Source: Akkermansia muciniphila
GTDB taxonomy: Bacteria; Verrucomicrobiota; Verrucomicrobiia; Limisphaerales; UBA9464
Direction of reading: 5' to 3'
DNA length: 45,415 bases
Assembly (NCBI GenBank): GCA_945861565.1
Contig: CAMAUY010000031.1
Location: 1-45,415 of the forward strand
Made by a program: the position numbers and the translations under genes. Every line of letters starts with the position of its first letter. The stretch's first letter is position 1. Under the pieces are notes generated by a model, which ran no database searches, was not told the DNA's origin, and was given only the letters and a program-made list of their open reading frames with translations. Below, one piece after another: positions 8,408 through 17,310 of the stretch.

Positions 8408-9165
8408 GACCATTCGCCTTTGCGTCCGAACGTCGCCTTCGCGGCCTCCCCAAACGCACGGCCAGCGGCATCCATCGCGGCGAGGACGTTTTCGAGAGGT
8501 TCCCCTCGCGAACCGCGCGCGGCGGCAATCATGGTGTTGCACTCGTTGGCATCCATGAACGCAGCGGCTTCGAGTAGTCGTTTCTCCTCGCCGGGCGGGA
8601 TGGCGAGGAAGCCGTGTTTATCCGCATGGACGAGCTGGCCCGGCTGAATCCGGCGTCCAAAAACCTCGACCTCGCAACCCCAGCGCACGGGCGTCGCGTG
8701 GGCATGACCGACGCAGAGGCGACGAGCCATGCCTTTAAAACCCGCGTTGCACATCTCGTCGAGATCGCGAATGGCACCGTCCGTGATGGTGCCAACGCAG
8801 CCAAGGGCGTGGTGATTGTTCGCGTTCACCTCGCCCCACAACGAGCCGATGACGTGCGGCTTGTCGAGGTCCTGGACGACGACGATTTTCGGGCCCGGGA
8901 CACTGGCGACGTAGCGGCGGTAGTCGCTCCATTGCTTCGCGCCGTTACTCTTGTGGGCCAGGTTGCTCGGTTCAATAACGACCGTGACCGCGTAGCCGAC
9001 CATGGGTCCCATCTGCGGCATAAAGTCGCGGACTTCTTCGAGGTTGAACGCATCGGCGGCGGCGTCGTGTTGGGTGAATTGTTCCCAGCCATTGTAGATG
9101 GTGGGTGTGTTCCAGCGTTTCAGGCGAAGGAGTTCACCGTGGGGCAATAGCGTTGTAGGTTTCAT
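8404..9165 (-). CDS. RraA-like (4-hydroxy-2-oxoacid aldolase type) protein
   Basis: A 253-residue member of the RraA / HMG-CHA aldolase superfamily. Conserved parts are VVVQDL (96-101), GSLWGE (107-112), CVGTITDGAIRD (123-134, with the Asp-Gly and Arg-Asp pairs that bind metal and substrate) and PGQLVHADKHG (175-185). It has about 40-50 extra N-terminal residues compared with the roughly 160-residue RraA of E. coli, so it is more likely a metal-dependent aldolase or decarboxylase of 2-oxoacids than an RNase E regulator. It is first in a two-gene unit, overlapping the 2-hydroxyacid dehydrogenase by ATGA. The family is sure; the substrate is not. Confidence 0.8.
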   Translation of the reverse strand: MKPTTLLPHGELLRLKRWNTPTIYNGWEQFTQHDAAADAFNLEEVRDFMPQMGPMVGYAVTVVIEPSNLAHKSNGAKQWSDYRRYVASVPGPKIVVVQDLDKPHVIGSLWGEVNANNHHALGCVGTITDGAIRDLDEMCNAGFKGMARRLCVGHAHATPVRWGCEVEVFGRRIQPGQLVHADKHGFLAIPPGEEKRLLEAAAFMDANECNTMIAAARGSRGEPLENVLAAMDAAGRAFGEAAKATFGRKGEWS

Positions 9166-9180
9166 AATTGGGTTGAGTTA

Positions 9181-9241
9181 GCAGAGTTTGGTCGGGTCGG
9201 GGCGCGCTGCCGCACGCCCGGCCGACCGGCAGGTCGCCCCT
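9181..9241 (+). repeat. GC-rich dispersed repeat, copy 2
   Basis: CAGAGTTTGGTCG, then GGCGCGCTGCCGCACGCCCG and a GACCGGCAGGTCG block, matching 1001-1056 with few changes. A partial copy (GCCGACCGCCAGGTCAGCCC) lies beyond the palindromic element at about 9524-9543. Confidence 0.7.
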
Positions 9242-9277
9242 GGGGTTTGGCCATTTTCCGTCGCGTGTGTCCTGGAA

Positions 9278-9512
9278 GGAATATCGGCCGTTAGCAAAGC
9301 CGCGGAGCGGCGCCAGACCTTAGCCCACGGCGTGAGCCATGGGTTTGCGTTCGCGCAAAACGTAAGCCCCGTCAGGGGCGATAGAGCGCCAGGATAGCGC
9401 GACATCTCGACATTTTCTATCGCCCCTCCGGGGCTCGATCGCCGCGCACCTGAAATCCCACGGCTCACGCCATGGGCTAGGGTCTTGCGGCGCTCCGCGC
9501 CTTCGGAATATC
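9278..9512. mobile_element. 235-base MITE-like palindromic element
   Basis: Two 42-base arms, 9302-9343 and 9457-9498, are inverted repeats with five mismatches (by eye). A second nested pair, 9365-9385 and 9416-9435, carries AGCCCCGTCAGGGGCGATAG-type sequence. The outermost bases contain GGAATATC on the left and GGAATATCC on the right. The whole can fold into a very long hairpin. It encodes nothing, so it is either a non-autonomous transposable element or a large REP-type repeat; I see no clear target duplication. Confidence 0.7.
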
Positions 9513-9668
9513 CAAACTCCAGAGCCGACCGCCAGGTCAGCCCTACCCGGTTCGTGGGTACCAGTCTTTGCATAAGTCCGTGCATTTCTCAGAATTGCCT
9601 TCGATCAGAATCGTGGCCCTTTTCAGCATATATTGTGTGCACACACTTTCGAAAAGACTGACAGACGA

Positions 9669-9704
9669 TTTTCCAGAGATTGGACAGGAAGTAAAACCAT
9701 GAAC
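9669..9704 (+). repeat. Dispersed relative of the 128-740 tandem-repeat tail
   Basis: TTTTCCAGAGATTGGACAGG followed by CCATGAACG resembles the block TTTTCCAAAGAATGGACATG...CCATGAACC found at 285-323 and 518-555, and a looser version at 779-812. Confidence 0.5.
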
Positions 9705-9777
9705 GTTCGCTCGGACGAAAGCAGCGCGGACTCCCGTCCGCGACGGCAAAAGTTGGTGGGGTCGCGCTGGCCATTTT

Positions 9778-10548
9778 CTAAACGGCCAAACGGCCGCCGT
9801 CGATCGTCCAGGCTGCGCCATTGACGTAACTGGCTGCGTCGGATGCGAGAAAAACGACGACGCGAGCCACTTCCTCGGGTTGACCGAACCGGCCGCTGGG
9901 ATTGCGCGCCAGGAATCCCTCGCGGACCGCCTCGGGATTATCGCGGTTAGCCTCCTTCTCGAGAGCGCTCCACAGCGGCGTCAGGATCGGCCCCGGACAC
10001 ACGGCATTGACGCGCACGCCGAGTCGGCCGACTTCGCCCGCGGCCACCCGGGTCAACCCGAGGATGGCATGTTTGCTCGCGGCGTAGGCCCCGAGTCCGG
10101 ATGGGCCGTAGAAAGACGACACCGAAGCGGTATTGATGACGGCCCCGGTTTTCTGAGCAATGAGGATGGGTAGCACGTATTTCAGACCGAGAAAAACCCC
10201 GCGCACATTCACCGCCATGACCCGATCAAAGACATCCTCCGGGTAATCAACCAAGGGGCGAACCGTCCCTTCAATGCCCGCGTTGTTGAAAAATGCATCG
10301 ATCCGACCGAAGGCCGCGACCGCGCCCTCGACGTAGCGCCGCACGTCATCGGAATGTTGGACGTCGGCGCGAATGAATTCCGCCATGCCTCCCTCCGCCC
10401 GAATGGCCTCGACCGTTGCCGCGCCGGCCGCCGCGTTTAAGTCGACGACCACCACTTTCGCTCCCGTGCGCGCGAATTCCAGGCAGGTTGCGTGGCCGAT
10501 GCCGCTGCCGCCGCCCGTCACCACCGCAACTTTGTTTTCCATGCTCAT
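9778..10548 (-). CDS. Short-chain dehydrogenase/reductase (SDR)
   Basis: A 256-residue classical SDR, a cytoplasmic NAD(P)-linked alcohol/ketone oxidoreductase. It has the cofactor motif TGGGSGIG (11-18), the structural NNAG (88-91), catalytic Ser142, and Tyr155 with Lys159 (YAASK). The length is normal for the family. The ATG at 10548 overlaps the preceding dehydrogenase stop as ATGA; a second ATG two codons in (10542) is also possible. The substrate is unknown; glucose, gluconate and 3-oxoacyl reductases all share this core. Coupling to a 2-hydroxyacid dehydrogenase suggests a sugar-acid route. Confidence 0.88.
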   Translation of the reverse strand: MSMENKVAVVTGGGSGIGHATCLEFARTGAKVVVVDLNAAAGAATVEAIRAEGGMAEFIRADVQHSDDVRRYVEGAVAAFGRIDAFFNNAGIEGTVRPLVDYPEDVFDRVMAVNVRGVFLGLKYVLPILIAQKTGAVINTASVSSFYGPSGLGAYAASKHAILGLTRVAAGEVGRLGVRVNAVCPGPILTPLWSALEKEANRDNPEAVREGFLARNPSGRFGQPEEVARVVVFLASDAASYVNGAAWTIDGGRLAV

Positions 10549-11513
10549 GGGGTCTGCAATCGGGCAATCATTTTTTGGATGGCTTGCGTCCGGCAGTCCA
10601 CCACGGATTGCCGGCTGTACCAGGCGGTATGACTCGTCAGAATCGCGCGATCGCCCAACGAGCGCAGCGGCGAATCCGGGGGCAACACCTCGGGCTCGTA
10701 TACATCAACCCCCAGACCGGCGAGCCGCCCGCCGCGGACGGCCGCGGCCACGGCGTCCGCGTCGATCAAGCCGCCGCGCGCCACGTTGACCAGAATGGCG
10801 GTCGGTTTCATCAACTGGAGTGCCTGCGCGTTGATCAGGCCGCGCGTTTGCGGCACCAGCGGGCAGTGCAGCGAAAGGATGTCCGATTCGCGAAGAACGT
10901 GTTCAAGCGGCGCGGCTTCCATGTTGGGAGCGGAGCTCACGGCGGGATCGGCATACAAGACGCGGGCGACCAACGGGCGCATCCACTCCGCAAACTTGCG
11001 ACCGATTCTCCCCAAACCGACCAGGCCCAGCGTCAACGTGCTCAACCGCTCGATCGGGTCGGGCGGCCGAATCTTCCATTGACCGCCGAGTAGTACGGAC
11101 TGCGTCGCGATCAACTGGCGATGCAACGACAGCACCATGCCCATCGCATGCACGGCAACCTCCTCGATGGCATAATCCGGCGTGTTATCCACGGTCATCC
11201 CGCGCGCCTTCGTTGCGTCCAAATCGATCGTGTCCAGACCGATGCCGACCCGTTGGAGATGTCGACAGGTTGGCGGCAGGGCATCGATGACTTCCTTGGG
11301 CAACGGCGCGAGGACAAACAGCACGCCATCAATTCGCGGCGACTGCTGAATCCGGCCGAGTAACAGGCGGATTTGTTCGTCACGCGGGGGCGGTGATTTC
11401 CACTCGGGCATCGACCACGTGATTCCATGCGCTTCGAGCGCGCTCCGTTCGATCTCGAAATCGGGCAGAAACCAATCCGTTACCAGTACGTGTTGTGCAG
11501 TCACATCAATCAT
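10545..11513 (-). CDS. D-isomer-specific 2-hydroxyacid dehydrogenase, second copy
   Basis: A 322-residue paralogue of the 7463-8407 product. The cofactor loop GLVGLGRIG is at 163-171, and Arg246 (VARGG), Glu273 (YEPE) and His295 (TSHTAW) form the expected triad. The ATG at 11513 is preferred to a GTG seven codons upstream because it gives a standard family start; neither has a convincing ribosome-binding site. It is the first gene of a pair with the SDR (ATGA overlap). Phosphoglycerate-, glyoxylate- and phosphonate-type dehydrogenases are all possible; sequence alone does not decide. Confidence 0.87.
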   Translation of the reverse strand: MIDVTAQHVLVTDWFLPDFEIERSALEAHGITWSMPEWKSPPPRDEQIRLLLGRIQQSPRIDGVLFVLAPLPKEVIDALPPTCRHLQRVGIGLDTIDLDATKARGMTVDNTPDYAIEEVAVHAMGMVLSLHRQLIATQSVLLGGQWKIRPPDPIERLSTLTLGLVGLGRIGRKFAEWMRPLVARVLYADPAVSSAPNMEAAPLEHVLRESDILSLHCPLVPQTRGLINAQALQLMKPTAILVNVARGGLIDADAVAAAVRGGRLAGLGVDVYEPEVLPPDSPLRSLGDRAILTSHTAWYSRQSVVDCRTQAIQKMIARLQTP

Positions 11514-11660
11514 TGGGAAGAAATAAACGGCCACCGGGCTTCAACAGGTGAGACGCTTTGTCGGAGCCGGGGATGCGCAAATTCGTGCGCAGAATCTGTG
11601 GCGGCCCGATGATGTCAAGGGTCAAATCCTGAGCTTCAGCGGAGAGTGTGTAAGCGCAAA

Positions 11661-13535
11661 TCAGCGGTGCGGAATAATGGGGAGGACGACGTGGGACGCG
11701 CGTCCGGCCGCGTGCAGGATCTTCTGTTCGGCCACGACGATGTTGGTTTCGAGACCGATGCTGTCCGCGCCCGTGTTGAGGTTGGGAAGATAATAAGGGA
11801 AGTAGCTACTGGAAATCTCAATGCGAATGCGATGGCCCTTGGCAAACGCGTTGGCCGTCGCCCGCCAGAATTCGATGGTGTATTCATACACATGATTGGG
11901 CTCGATGACGCTGAGCTTGTCGGGATTGAAGGCGCCCTCGCGAGCGGGGTCCCGATGACGGGCTCGCAGGACGCCCTCGCCCAGCATCGCCGAGAATCCG
12001 TCCGGCTGAACATCGATGAGACGGACCATCCAGTCGGTGTCGCGAGCCGAGGTGGCGGCGTAGAGTTTGGCGGTGATCGGGCCGGTGACCTCGACTTCTT
12101 CTTCCAATGGGGGCGTGGTATAGACGAGCACGCCGGCACCGCTGGATGAAGCGCGTGTATCGGCCGCGCCGTCTTCCAAATGGCCACCTGTGAAGGGCGA
12201 GCGCGTCGGATTGGCCGGATCATAGGTATAGGAATCGAATGCCGCATCGCCCGGCGCACCGGGGGGCGATGTGTTCAATAACCCGTCGCCGCTGGTCGAG
12301 TTCGCATGGCCGCCGCTGTGCAGGTAATACTTCGTCCAGCGCGTCTGCGGCAGCGGCCAGTCCTGCTCGGCAGACCATTTGTTCCGACCCATCACAAACA
12401 CATGGACAGGCGGATCCCGCATCACGCCATTGTCCGTGCCCTTGAGCCAGTGATCGAACCAGCGACAAACGTAGCCATCCCAGTTGATCACAGCCTGGGG
12501 ACCGTAGTCGAACGCGCCCACTTTCCGGTTCTGATTAAAAATGTGCGGCCAAGGGCCAATCACGAGTCGGGGCCGGCGGGCTTCGGGGGTTGCGCCGTGT
12601 TGTTTCATCGCGATGTAATTCATCGGCGAACCCGAAAAATCCGCATCAAACCAACCGGTCACCGCGAGCGACGGGACGGTCACCTTCGCGTAATTCGAAG
12701 GAGTTTGGTAGGCGATGCCGCGCCAATAGGGATCGCTTGCCACAGTGCCGCGAATCCACTTTTCGAACCACGGCGCATCGAGCGCACCACGAAGCTCGTT
12801 CAGCTTGAGGTAGGGCAACTGCAGGTAATCCTTGAGTCGCCGATCGTTGGCTCCAAATCCACCATACGTGCCAGGGCCCAACGTCTGCCCTACGCGTCCG
12901 GCCATCTGCCCTGCCCAGTCCAACATCAAGCCCACGAGCACCCCGTTTTGGTAGGGCAGGTTATAGAACGGATCCGGCGGCGCGACTTCGGGCACGATCG
13001 CCCGCAACGAGGGCGGCCCCTGTGTCGCGGTCCACCATTGGGTCCAACCCATGTAAGATAACCCCATCATCCCCACCTTGCCGTCACACCAGGACTGCGC
13101 CGCCAACCATTCGACGAGATCGTAGCCGTCGGTCTTGTGTTTCGGGTCGAACGGATCCCATTCCCCCTCCGAATCGAAGCGGCCGCGCGAATCCGCCACG
13201 GCCACAACATAGCCACGCTGCGCAAACCAACTGCCCCGTGTCTGATACCCTGGATTATTGCTATAGGGCGTGATGATCAGGATCGCGGGGAATCGCCCTT
13301 CAGCTTTCGGCCGAAACACATCCACCGAGAGCCGCACGCCGTCGCGCATCGACGCTTTGTGTCCGCGCGTCGCCGTCACCTCGAACGAGTCGGCGGAGTA
13401 TTTTCCAGGATCGGGCGCCTGACCGAGTCCCGGCGACAGGAGACAGGTCAAAGCCAAAAGGAGGATTACGGCTCGCGGGCGATTCGTTTTCAGGAGGGCC
13501 GTGGAAATTATCCAGAGCGGGTGGCGGTTTTTCAT
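11661..13535 (-). CDS. CocE/NonD-type (peptidase S15 family) secreted hydrolase
   Basis: A 624-residue serine hydrolase of the X-Pro dipeptidyl-peptidase/cocaine-esterase type, acting on esters or amides of acyl groups. After a hydrophobic export segment (about 20-40), the S15 alpha/beta-hydrolase domain begins (ATRGHKASMRDGVRL). The oxyanion-side block is DSRGRFDSEGEWDPF (115-129), and the nucleophile Ser160 sits in GLSYMG. The C-terminal beta-sandwich domain of the family covers the last 200 residues (EVEVTGPITAKLY; GHRIRIEISSSYFPYY). The gene follows the DUF1501 gene by 21 bases. Members range from glutaryl-7-ACA acylase-like to alpha-amino-acid ester hydrolases; the substrate is not predictable. 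Confidence 0.88.
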   Translation of the reverse strand: MKNRHPLWIISTALLKTNRPRAVILLLALTCLLSPGLGQAPDPGKYSADSFEVTATRGHKASMRDGVRLSVDVFRPKAEGRFPAILIITPYSNNPGYQTRGSWFAQRGYVVAVADSRGRFDSEGEWDPFDPKHKTDGYDLVEWLAAQSWCDGKVGMMGLSYMGWTQWWTATQGPPSLRAIVPEVAPPDPFYNLPYQNGVLVGLMLDWAGQMAGRVGQTLGPGTYGGFGANDRRLKDYLQLPYLKLNELRGALDAPWFEKWIRGTVASDPYWRGIAYQTPSNYAKVTVPSLAVTGWFDADFSGSPMNYIAMKQHGATPEARRPRLVIGPWPHIFNQNRKVGAFDYGPQAVINWDGYVCRWFDHWLKGTDNGVMRDPPVHVFVMGRNKWSAEQDWPLPQTRWTKYYLHSGGHANSTSGDGLLNTSPPGAPGDAAFDSYTYDPANPTRSPFTGGHLEDGAADTRASSSGAGVLVYTTPPLEEEVEVTGPITAKLYAATSARDTDWMVRLIDVQPDGFSAMLGEGVLRARHRDPAREGAFNPDKLSVIEPNHVYEYTIEFWRATANAFAKGHRIRIEISSSYFPYYLPNLNTGADSIGLETNIVVAEQKILHAAGRASHVVLPIIPHR

Positions 13536-13556
13536 AGTGCTAGATCAAGAACGCGA

Positions 13557-15029
13557 TCATGCGAGGATGCCCTGGATCACCTCGCCCGCCACATCGGTCA
13601 ATCGCTCATCCCGCCCGCTGTGCAGGTGGGTCAGCCGCAGGTGATCCAGGCCCATCAGGTGTAAAATGGTTGCATGGATGTCGTTCACGTGGGCACGCCC
13701 CTGGACCGCGTGCAACCCGATCTCATCCGTGGCCCCATAGATCGTTCCCGGGCGGACGCCGCCGCCGGCGAACCACATCGAGAATCCCGTCGCATTGTGG
13801 TCGCGTCCGCGGCTGCCTTTCTGGCTGACGGGCGTCCGGCCGAACTCAGCGCCCCAGATCACCAGTGTGTCCTCGAGGAGACCGCGTCGTTTGAGATCGG
13901 TCAGGAGCGCCGCGACGGGGCGATCCGTGGCGCCACACATTCGTTCGTGATTGGCATTCACGTCATCGTGAGCATCCCATTGCCAGGCGACCGGCCCGCC
14001 GCCGGAGTAAAGCTGGACGAAACGAACGCCGCGTTCGATGAGCCGCCGCGTGATCAAGCAGCGCGTGCCAAATTCCGCCGTGGCCGGCTGATCGACGCCA
14101 TACAGGGCGCGCGTTTCGGCTGTCTCGCGGGAAATGTCAACCGCCTCGGGAGCCTCCGCCTGCATGCGAAATGCAAGTTCGTAACTGGCGATTCGTGCCT
14201 CGAGTTCGGTGTCGCCGGCGGGCAGGTGACGTTGATTCAACCCCTGGAGGTAATCGAGGACGCGGCGCTGGCGGGGTCGATCAAAACTCGGATCGTCGGG
14301 CGCGAGGTTAACGATCGGGTTCAGGCCTGGGCGGAAGAGGGTGCCCTGGCACGAGGCGGGCAGAAAACCGGAACTCCAGCACGGCGCACCGCCCTCGGGA
14401 GTGCCCTGCGGTTGCGCCATGGCCACGAACGCCGGCAGGTTTTCGGACTCCGACCCCAGGCCGTAGGTAACCCAACTGCCCAGGCTCGGATGCCCCATAA
14501 ACACGCGTCCGGAATTCATCTGATAATGGGCGGGTGCATGGATCACACTGTCGACCGCACAGGAACGCACGAGTGCGAGAGTGTCCGCGTGGGCGTGCAT
14601 GTGCGGCACCAGGTCCGACATATCCATGCCGCACCGGCCGTAGCGTCCCCAACGCCGGGTGGACCCGAGGCAGATCGGATCGTTCTCGATAAACTGGCTT
14701 TTAATGGTGCCGAAACTGTCCGGCAGCCGCTTGCCGTTCAGCGTGTTCAGAACCGGCTTGGGATCGAAGAGATCGATCTGGCTCGGTCCTCCGACCATGA
14801 AGAGGAAGATGCAACGTTTGGCCCGGGCGGGAAAGTGGGTGCGCGGTGGCCCGAGCGGATTCACGGACGCGACGCCGGCGCTCCGAGCGACTTCCCCCGC
14901 CAGCATTTGCGACAGGGCGAGAGCTCCAAAACCTTGGCCGGCCGTCTCCAGGAAACGCCGGCGCGAAAGCCCGGCACGGGTTCCCAACGGACCCGGGCAC
15001 CGGTCGGGGGTGATCGTTCTAGGGGACAT
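13557..15029 (-). CDS. DUF1501 (sulfatase-like fold) protein with twin-arginine signal
   Basis: A 490-residue protein of the DUF1501 family, which belongs to the alkaline phosphatase/sulfatase-like fold. A twin-arginine motif SRRRFLETAG (22-31) lies near the N terminus, so it is probably exported. Diagnostic stretches are KRCIFLFMVGGPSQIDLFDP, AHYQMNSGR, WDAHDDVNANHERMC, LVIWGAEFGRTP and GRDHNATGFSMW. The ATG at 15029 lies 11 bases inside the end of the DUF1549/1553 gene, the usual arrangement for this pair in Planctomycetes and Verrucomicrobia, where both are multiplied near polymer-degradation genes. Biochemical function is unproven. A longer frame back to 15251 lies inside the upstream gene and is rejected. 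Confidence 0.9.
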   Translation of the reverse strand: MSPRTITPDRCPGPLGTRAGLSRRRFLETAGQGFGALALSQMLAGEVARSAGVASVNPLGPPRTHFPARAKRCIFLFMVGGPSQIDLFDPKPVLNTLNGKRLPDSFGTIKSQFIENDPICLGSTRRWGRYGRCGMDMSDLVPHMHAHADTLALVRSCAVDSVIHAPAHYQMNSGRVFMGHPSLGSWVTYGLGSESENLPAFVAMAQPQGTPEGGAPCWSSGFLPASCQGTLFRPGLNPIVNLAPDDPSFDRPRQRRVLDYLQGLNQRHLPAGDTELEARIASYELAFRMQAEAPEAVDISRETAETRALYGVDQPATAEFGTRCLITRRLIERGVRFVQLYSGGGPVAWQWDAHDDVNANHERMCGATDRPVAALLTDLKRRGLLEDTLVIWGAEFGRTPVSQKGSRGRDHNATGFSMWFAGGGVRPGTIYGATDEIGLHAVQGRAHVNDIHATILHLMGLDHLRLTHLHSGRDERLTDVAGEVIQGILA

Positions 15030-17310
15030 AAATAAACTCGTTGCTGTTGATGAGCGCGAGGGTGAAGTCCGTCCACCGATCCACGGCCGACGCGGAAGGC
15101 GAGTTTCCGATAAACTCGGCGGCATCCTGCAATTCCCCGGCGGAGGGAGGCCGCGCATAGCAGCGGAGGAAAGCATCCCGGATCCGGGCGGAGTCCCGTC
15201 GGTCGCTGTGCAGTAGAGAAAGCGCGAAGGCCCGGGCGGACTGTTGGGCAAAATTGCTATTCAACATGACCAGCGCCTGCGGAGCGTGCGTACTCACGGG
15301 GCGCTGCGGACACGGAGTCAGGGCATCCGGGACATCAAACGCATCGAACATCGGGTAATGAACATTCCGTTTGCGATGCACATAGATCGAGCGCCGGAAA
15401 TGCTGCGGAAGATCGCGATCGACCGGCCAGAGATCGACCACTTCCGCTTCAGTAAAAATCAGCGAACGGACTTCGGGTTCGAGCGGGATGCAGACGCCCG
15501 GCCCCCCGGGCTTACGGTTGAGAATTCCGGACACTGCCAGGATCGAATCCCGGAATCCTTCCGCCTCCATCCGTCGCTTGTTCATGCGCCATAGGTAGTG
15601 GTTGTCCGGATCCCGGGCACTGCCGGTTGCACTGTTTGCCTGGGAGGCCCGCTGATAGGCCTGCGATGTCACCATGAGCCGATGCAGCGGCTTGAGTCTC
15701 CAGCCATTGCGAATCAGTTCCTGGGCGAGCCAGTCGAGGAGCTCCGGATGGGAGGGTCGTTCGCCTCGAACGCCGAAATCCGACGCGGTCGCCACGAGGC
15801 CCCGGCCAAAATGATGCTGCCAGAGCCGATTGACGATGACCCGGGCAGTGAGCGGATTATTGGGGGCGATCAACCAGTGGGCGAGGGCCAACCGGCGGCC
15901 GGACCGGCTGGGATCCAACGGCGTTGTGGGAGCCTGAAAGCTCGGTGCCGTCGTCATATTTGCGAGCAGCACCGCGGGCGGAGCGGGACCGACGGTTCCG
16001 AGCTTCGCCTTCACGTTGCCGCGCTGGAGGACCCGCGTATCGGGCATGTTCGTGACGCTCTCGGCCATTGACATGGCATGGGCCAAGGGCCGGGGTAGTT
16101 GGAGTTGCAGTTCGTGGATCTGGCGCTTGAGGGACTCCCGGGCCTCAAACTCCGCCGGACTCTCCCGCACCGCATCCGCGATTTCCTCCCAGGTAACTTT
16201 TAAGGCCACGTTACTCCCCTCGAATAGGCGGGCCTCCTCGGCGGTTCTTTGGTCCTTCGGCTTGTCACGAATTGCACGCTCACGAGCGGTGAGTCCGGCT
16301 TCCTTGGCCTGGATGAGTTGCAGCTTGAACGGCTCCTCGAGCTTCGCCTTGGCCGCCTCAATGGGCTTGATCAATGCATTGATCCGCGCGGTCTCCTGTT
16401 CGAACCATTTCTTCTCCTGCTCCGTGTGGATCGGAATATCCTTGAGCTGAGCTCCGGCAAAAAAGGCCTGAAGGCGGTAGTAATCCGTGGTCGGCAACGG
16501 ATCAAATTTGTGGTCATGGCAACGGGCACAGCCAATGGTCAACCCCAGAAAAACGGATCCCACCGTCGTGGTTGCCGCGATCAATTCGTCCTGGCGCACT
16601 ACCTCCGGATCAATATTGCCACCCACGATTTCACGCGGGCCGCTGCGCGCAAAGCCCGTAGCGATCAACGCTTCGTTTTCCCCCGGCGCCACTTCATTGC
16701 CCGCCACCTGCAGCGAAACAAAACGGTCGTAGGGAAGATCCTCGTTGAACGCTCGGATAACCCAGTCGCGATAACGCCAGGCATCCGGCCGGTCGGCATC
16801 CGCCTCGAACCCATTGGAATCCGCGTAATGAGCCAGGTCGAGCCAGTGCTGCGCCCAGCGCTCGCCGAAGGCGGGCGACGCCAGCAGCCGGTCGGCGACT
16901 TTTTCAAACGCATTGGCCGATGGGTCTCGAAGGTAATCGCGGAGTTCAGCAGGCGTAGGCGGCAGCCCGGTGAGGTCGTACGTAATCCGGCGTAGCAGGT
17001 CGGGTTTGCCGGCGGTCGGGACGGGTTCCACTCCGGATTCACGGAGCTTTTTGCTGAGGAACGCATCGATTGGATTTCCGCCAACAGCCGTCGGCACCGG
17101 CCCGGGGACAGCCATCGGGGCGAGCGATTGGAAAGACCAATGCCCGGCGGACGCCCGCGTTGCGGGAGCGCCGGCCCGGGGTGTCGGGGAATTCGTGGCG
17201 GCAAAACTGGCCGCCCATCCCGATAGCAAGAGCAGCAACACAAGCACGCGGACGAATGGGATTCGGGCGGCGATCCGGTGGCCGGTGCCCCGGGCAAAGG
17301 AGCATCTCAT
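15019..17310 (-). CDS. DUF1549/DUF1553 secreted protein with CxxCH motif
   Basis: A 763-residue exported protein. A hydrophobic signal lies at about 20-38 (VLVLLLLLSGWAASFA). DUF1549 follows (LLRRITYDLTGLPPTP; ERWAQHWLDLAHYADSNGFE; DLPYDRF) with the conserved C261-A-R-C264-H265 heme-binding-type motif, and DUF1553 covers the C-terminal half (LAHWLIAPNNPLTARVIVNR; ASDFGVRGERPSHPELLDWL; RLMVTSQAY). The separate N-terminal planctomycete cytochrome c domain often found in the family is absent, so this is the short form. The ATG at 17310 fits a promoter at 17340-17368, which would exclude the GTG at 17346. Partner of the DUF1501 gene; a redox role at the cell surface is plausible but unproven. Confidence 0.88.
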   Translation of the reverse strand: MRCSFARGTGHRIAARIPFVRVLVLLLLLSGWAASFAATNSPTPRAGAPATRASAGHWSFQSLAPMAVPGPVPTAVGGNPIDAFLSKKLRESGVEPVPTAGKPDLLRRITYDLTGLPPTPAELRDYLRDPSANAFEKVADRLLASPAFGERWAQHWLDLAHYADSNGFEADADRPDAWRYRDWVIRAFNEDLPYDRFVSLQVAGNEVAPGENEALIATGFARSGPREIVGGNIDPEVVRQDELIAATTTVGSVFLGLTIGCARCHDHKFDPLPTTDYYRLQAFFAGAQLKDIPIHTEQEKKWFEQETARINALIKPIEAAKAKLEEPFKLQLIQAKEAGLTARERAIRDKPKDQRTAEEARLFEGSNVALKVTWEEIADAVRESPAEFEARESLKRQIHELQLQLPRPLAHAMSMAESVTNMPDTRVLQRGNVKAKLGTVGPAPPAVLLANMTTAPSFQAPTTPLDPSRSGRRLALAHWLIAPNNPLTARVIVNRLWQHHFGRGLVATASDFGVRGERPSHPELLDWLAQELIRNGWRLKPLHRLMVTSQAYQRASQANSATGSARDPDNHYLWRMNKRRMEAEGFRDSILAVSGILNRKPGGPGVCIPLEPEVRSLIFTEAEVVDLWPVDRDLPQHFRRSIYVHRKRNVHYPMFDAFDVPDALTPCPQRPVSTHAPQALVMLNSNFAQQSARAFALSLLHSDRRDSARIRDAFLRCYARPPSAGELQDAAEFIGNSPSASAVDRWTDFTLALINSNEFIYVP

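Larger units (their letters stand above)
9166..9777. other. 0.6 kb gene-free stretch with four repeat elements
   Basis: Contains a GC-rich dispersed repeat (9181-9241), a 235-base palindromic element (9278-9512), a fragment of the GC-rich repeat (9521-9544) and a relative of the tandem-repeat tail (9669-9704). No supported gene. Confidence 0.7.

Noticed and set aside
13674-15035. 453-residue plus-strand frame opposite DUF1501
   Set aside because: Antisense shadow of a clear DUF1501 protein in GC-rich DNA; no recognisable domain.
15030-15251. N-terminal extension of the DUF1501 protein
   Set aside because: Lies inside the DUF1549/1553 gene and has no signal; the internal ATG at 15029 leads into the twin-arginine motif.
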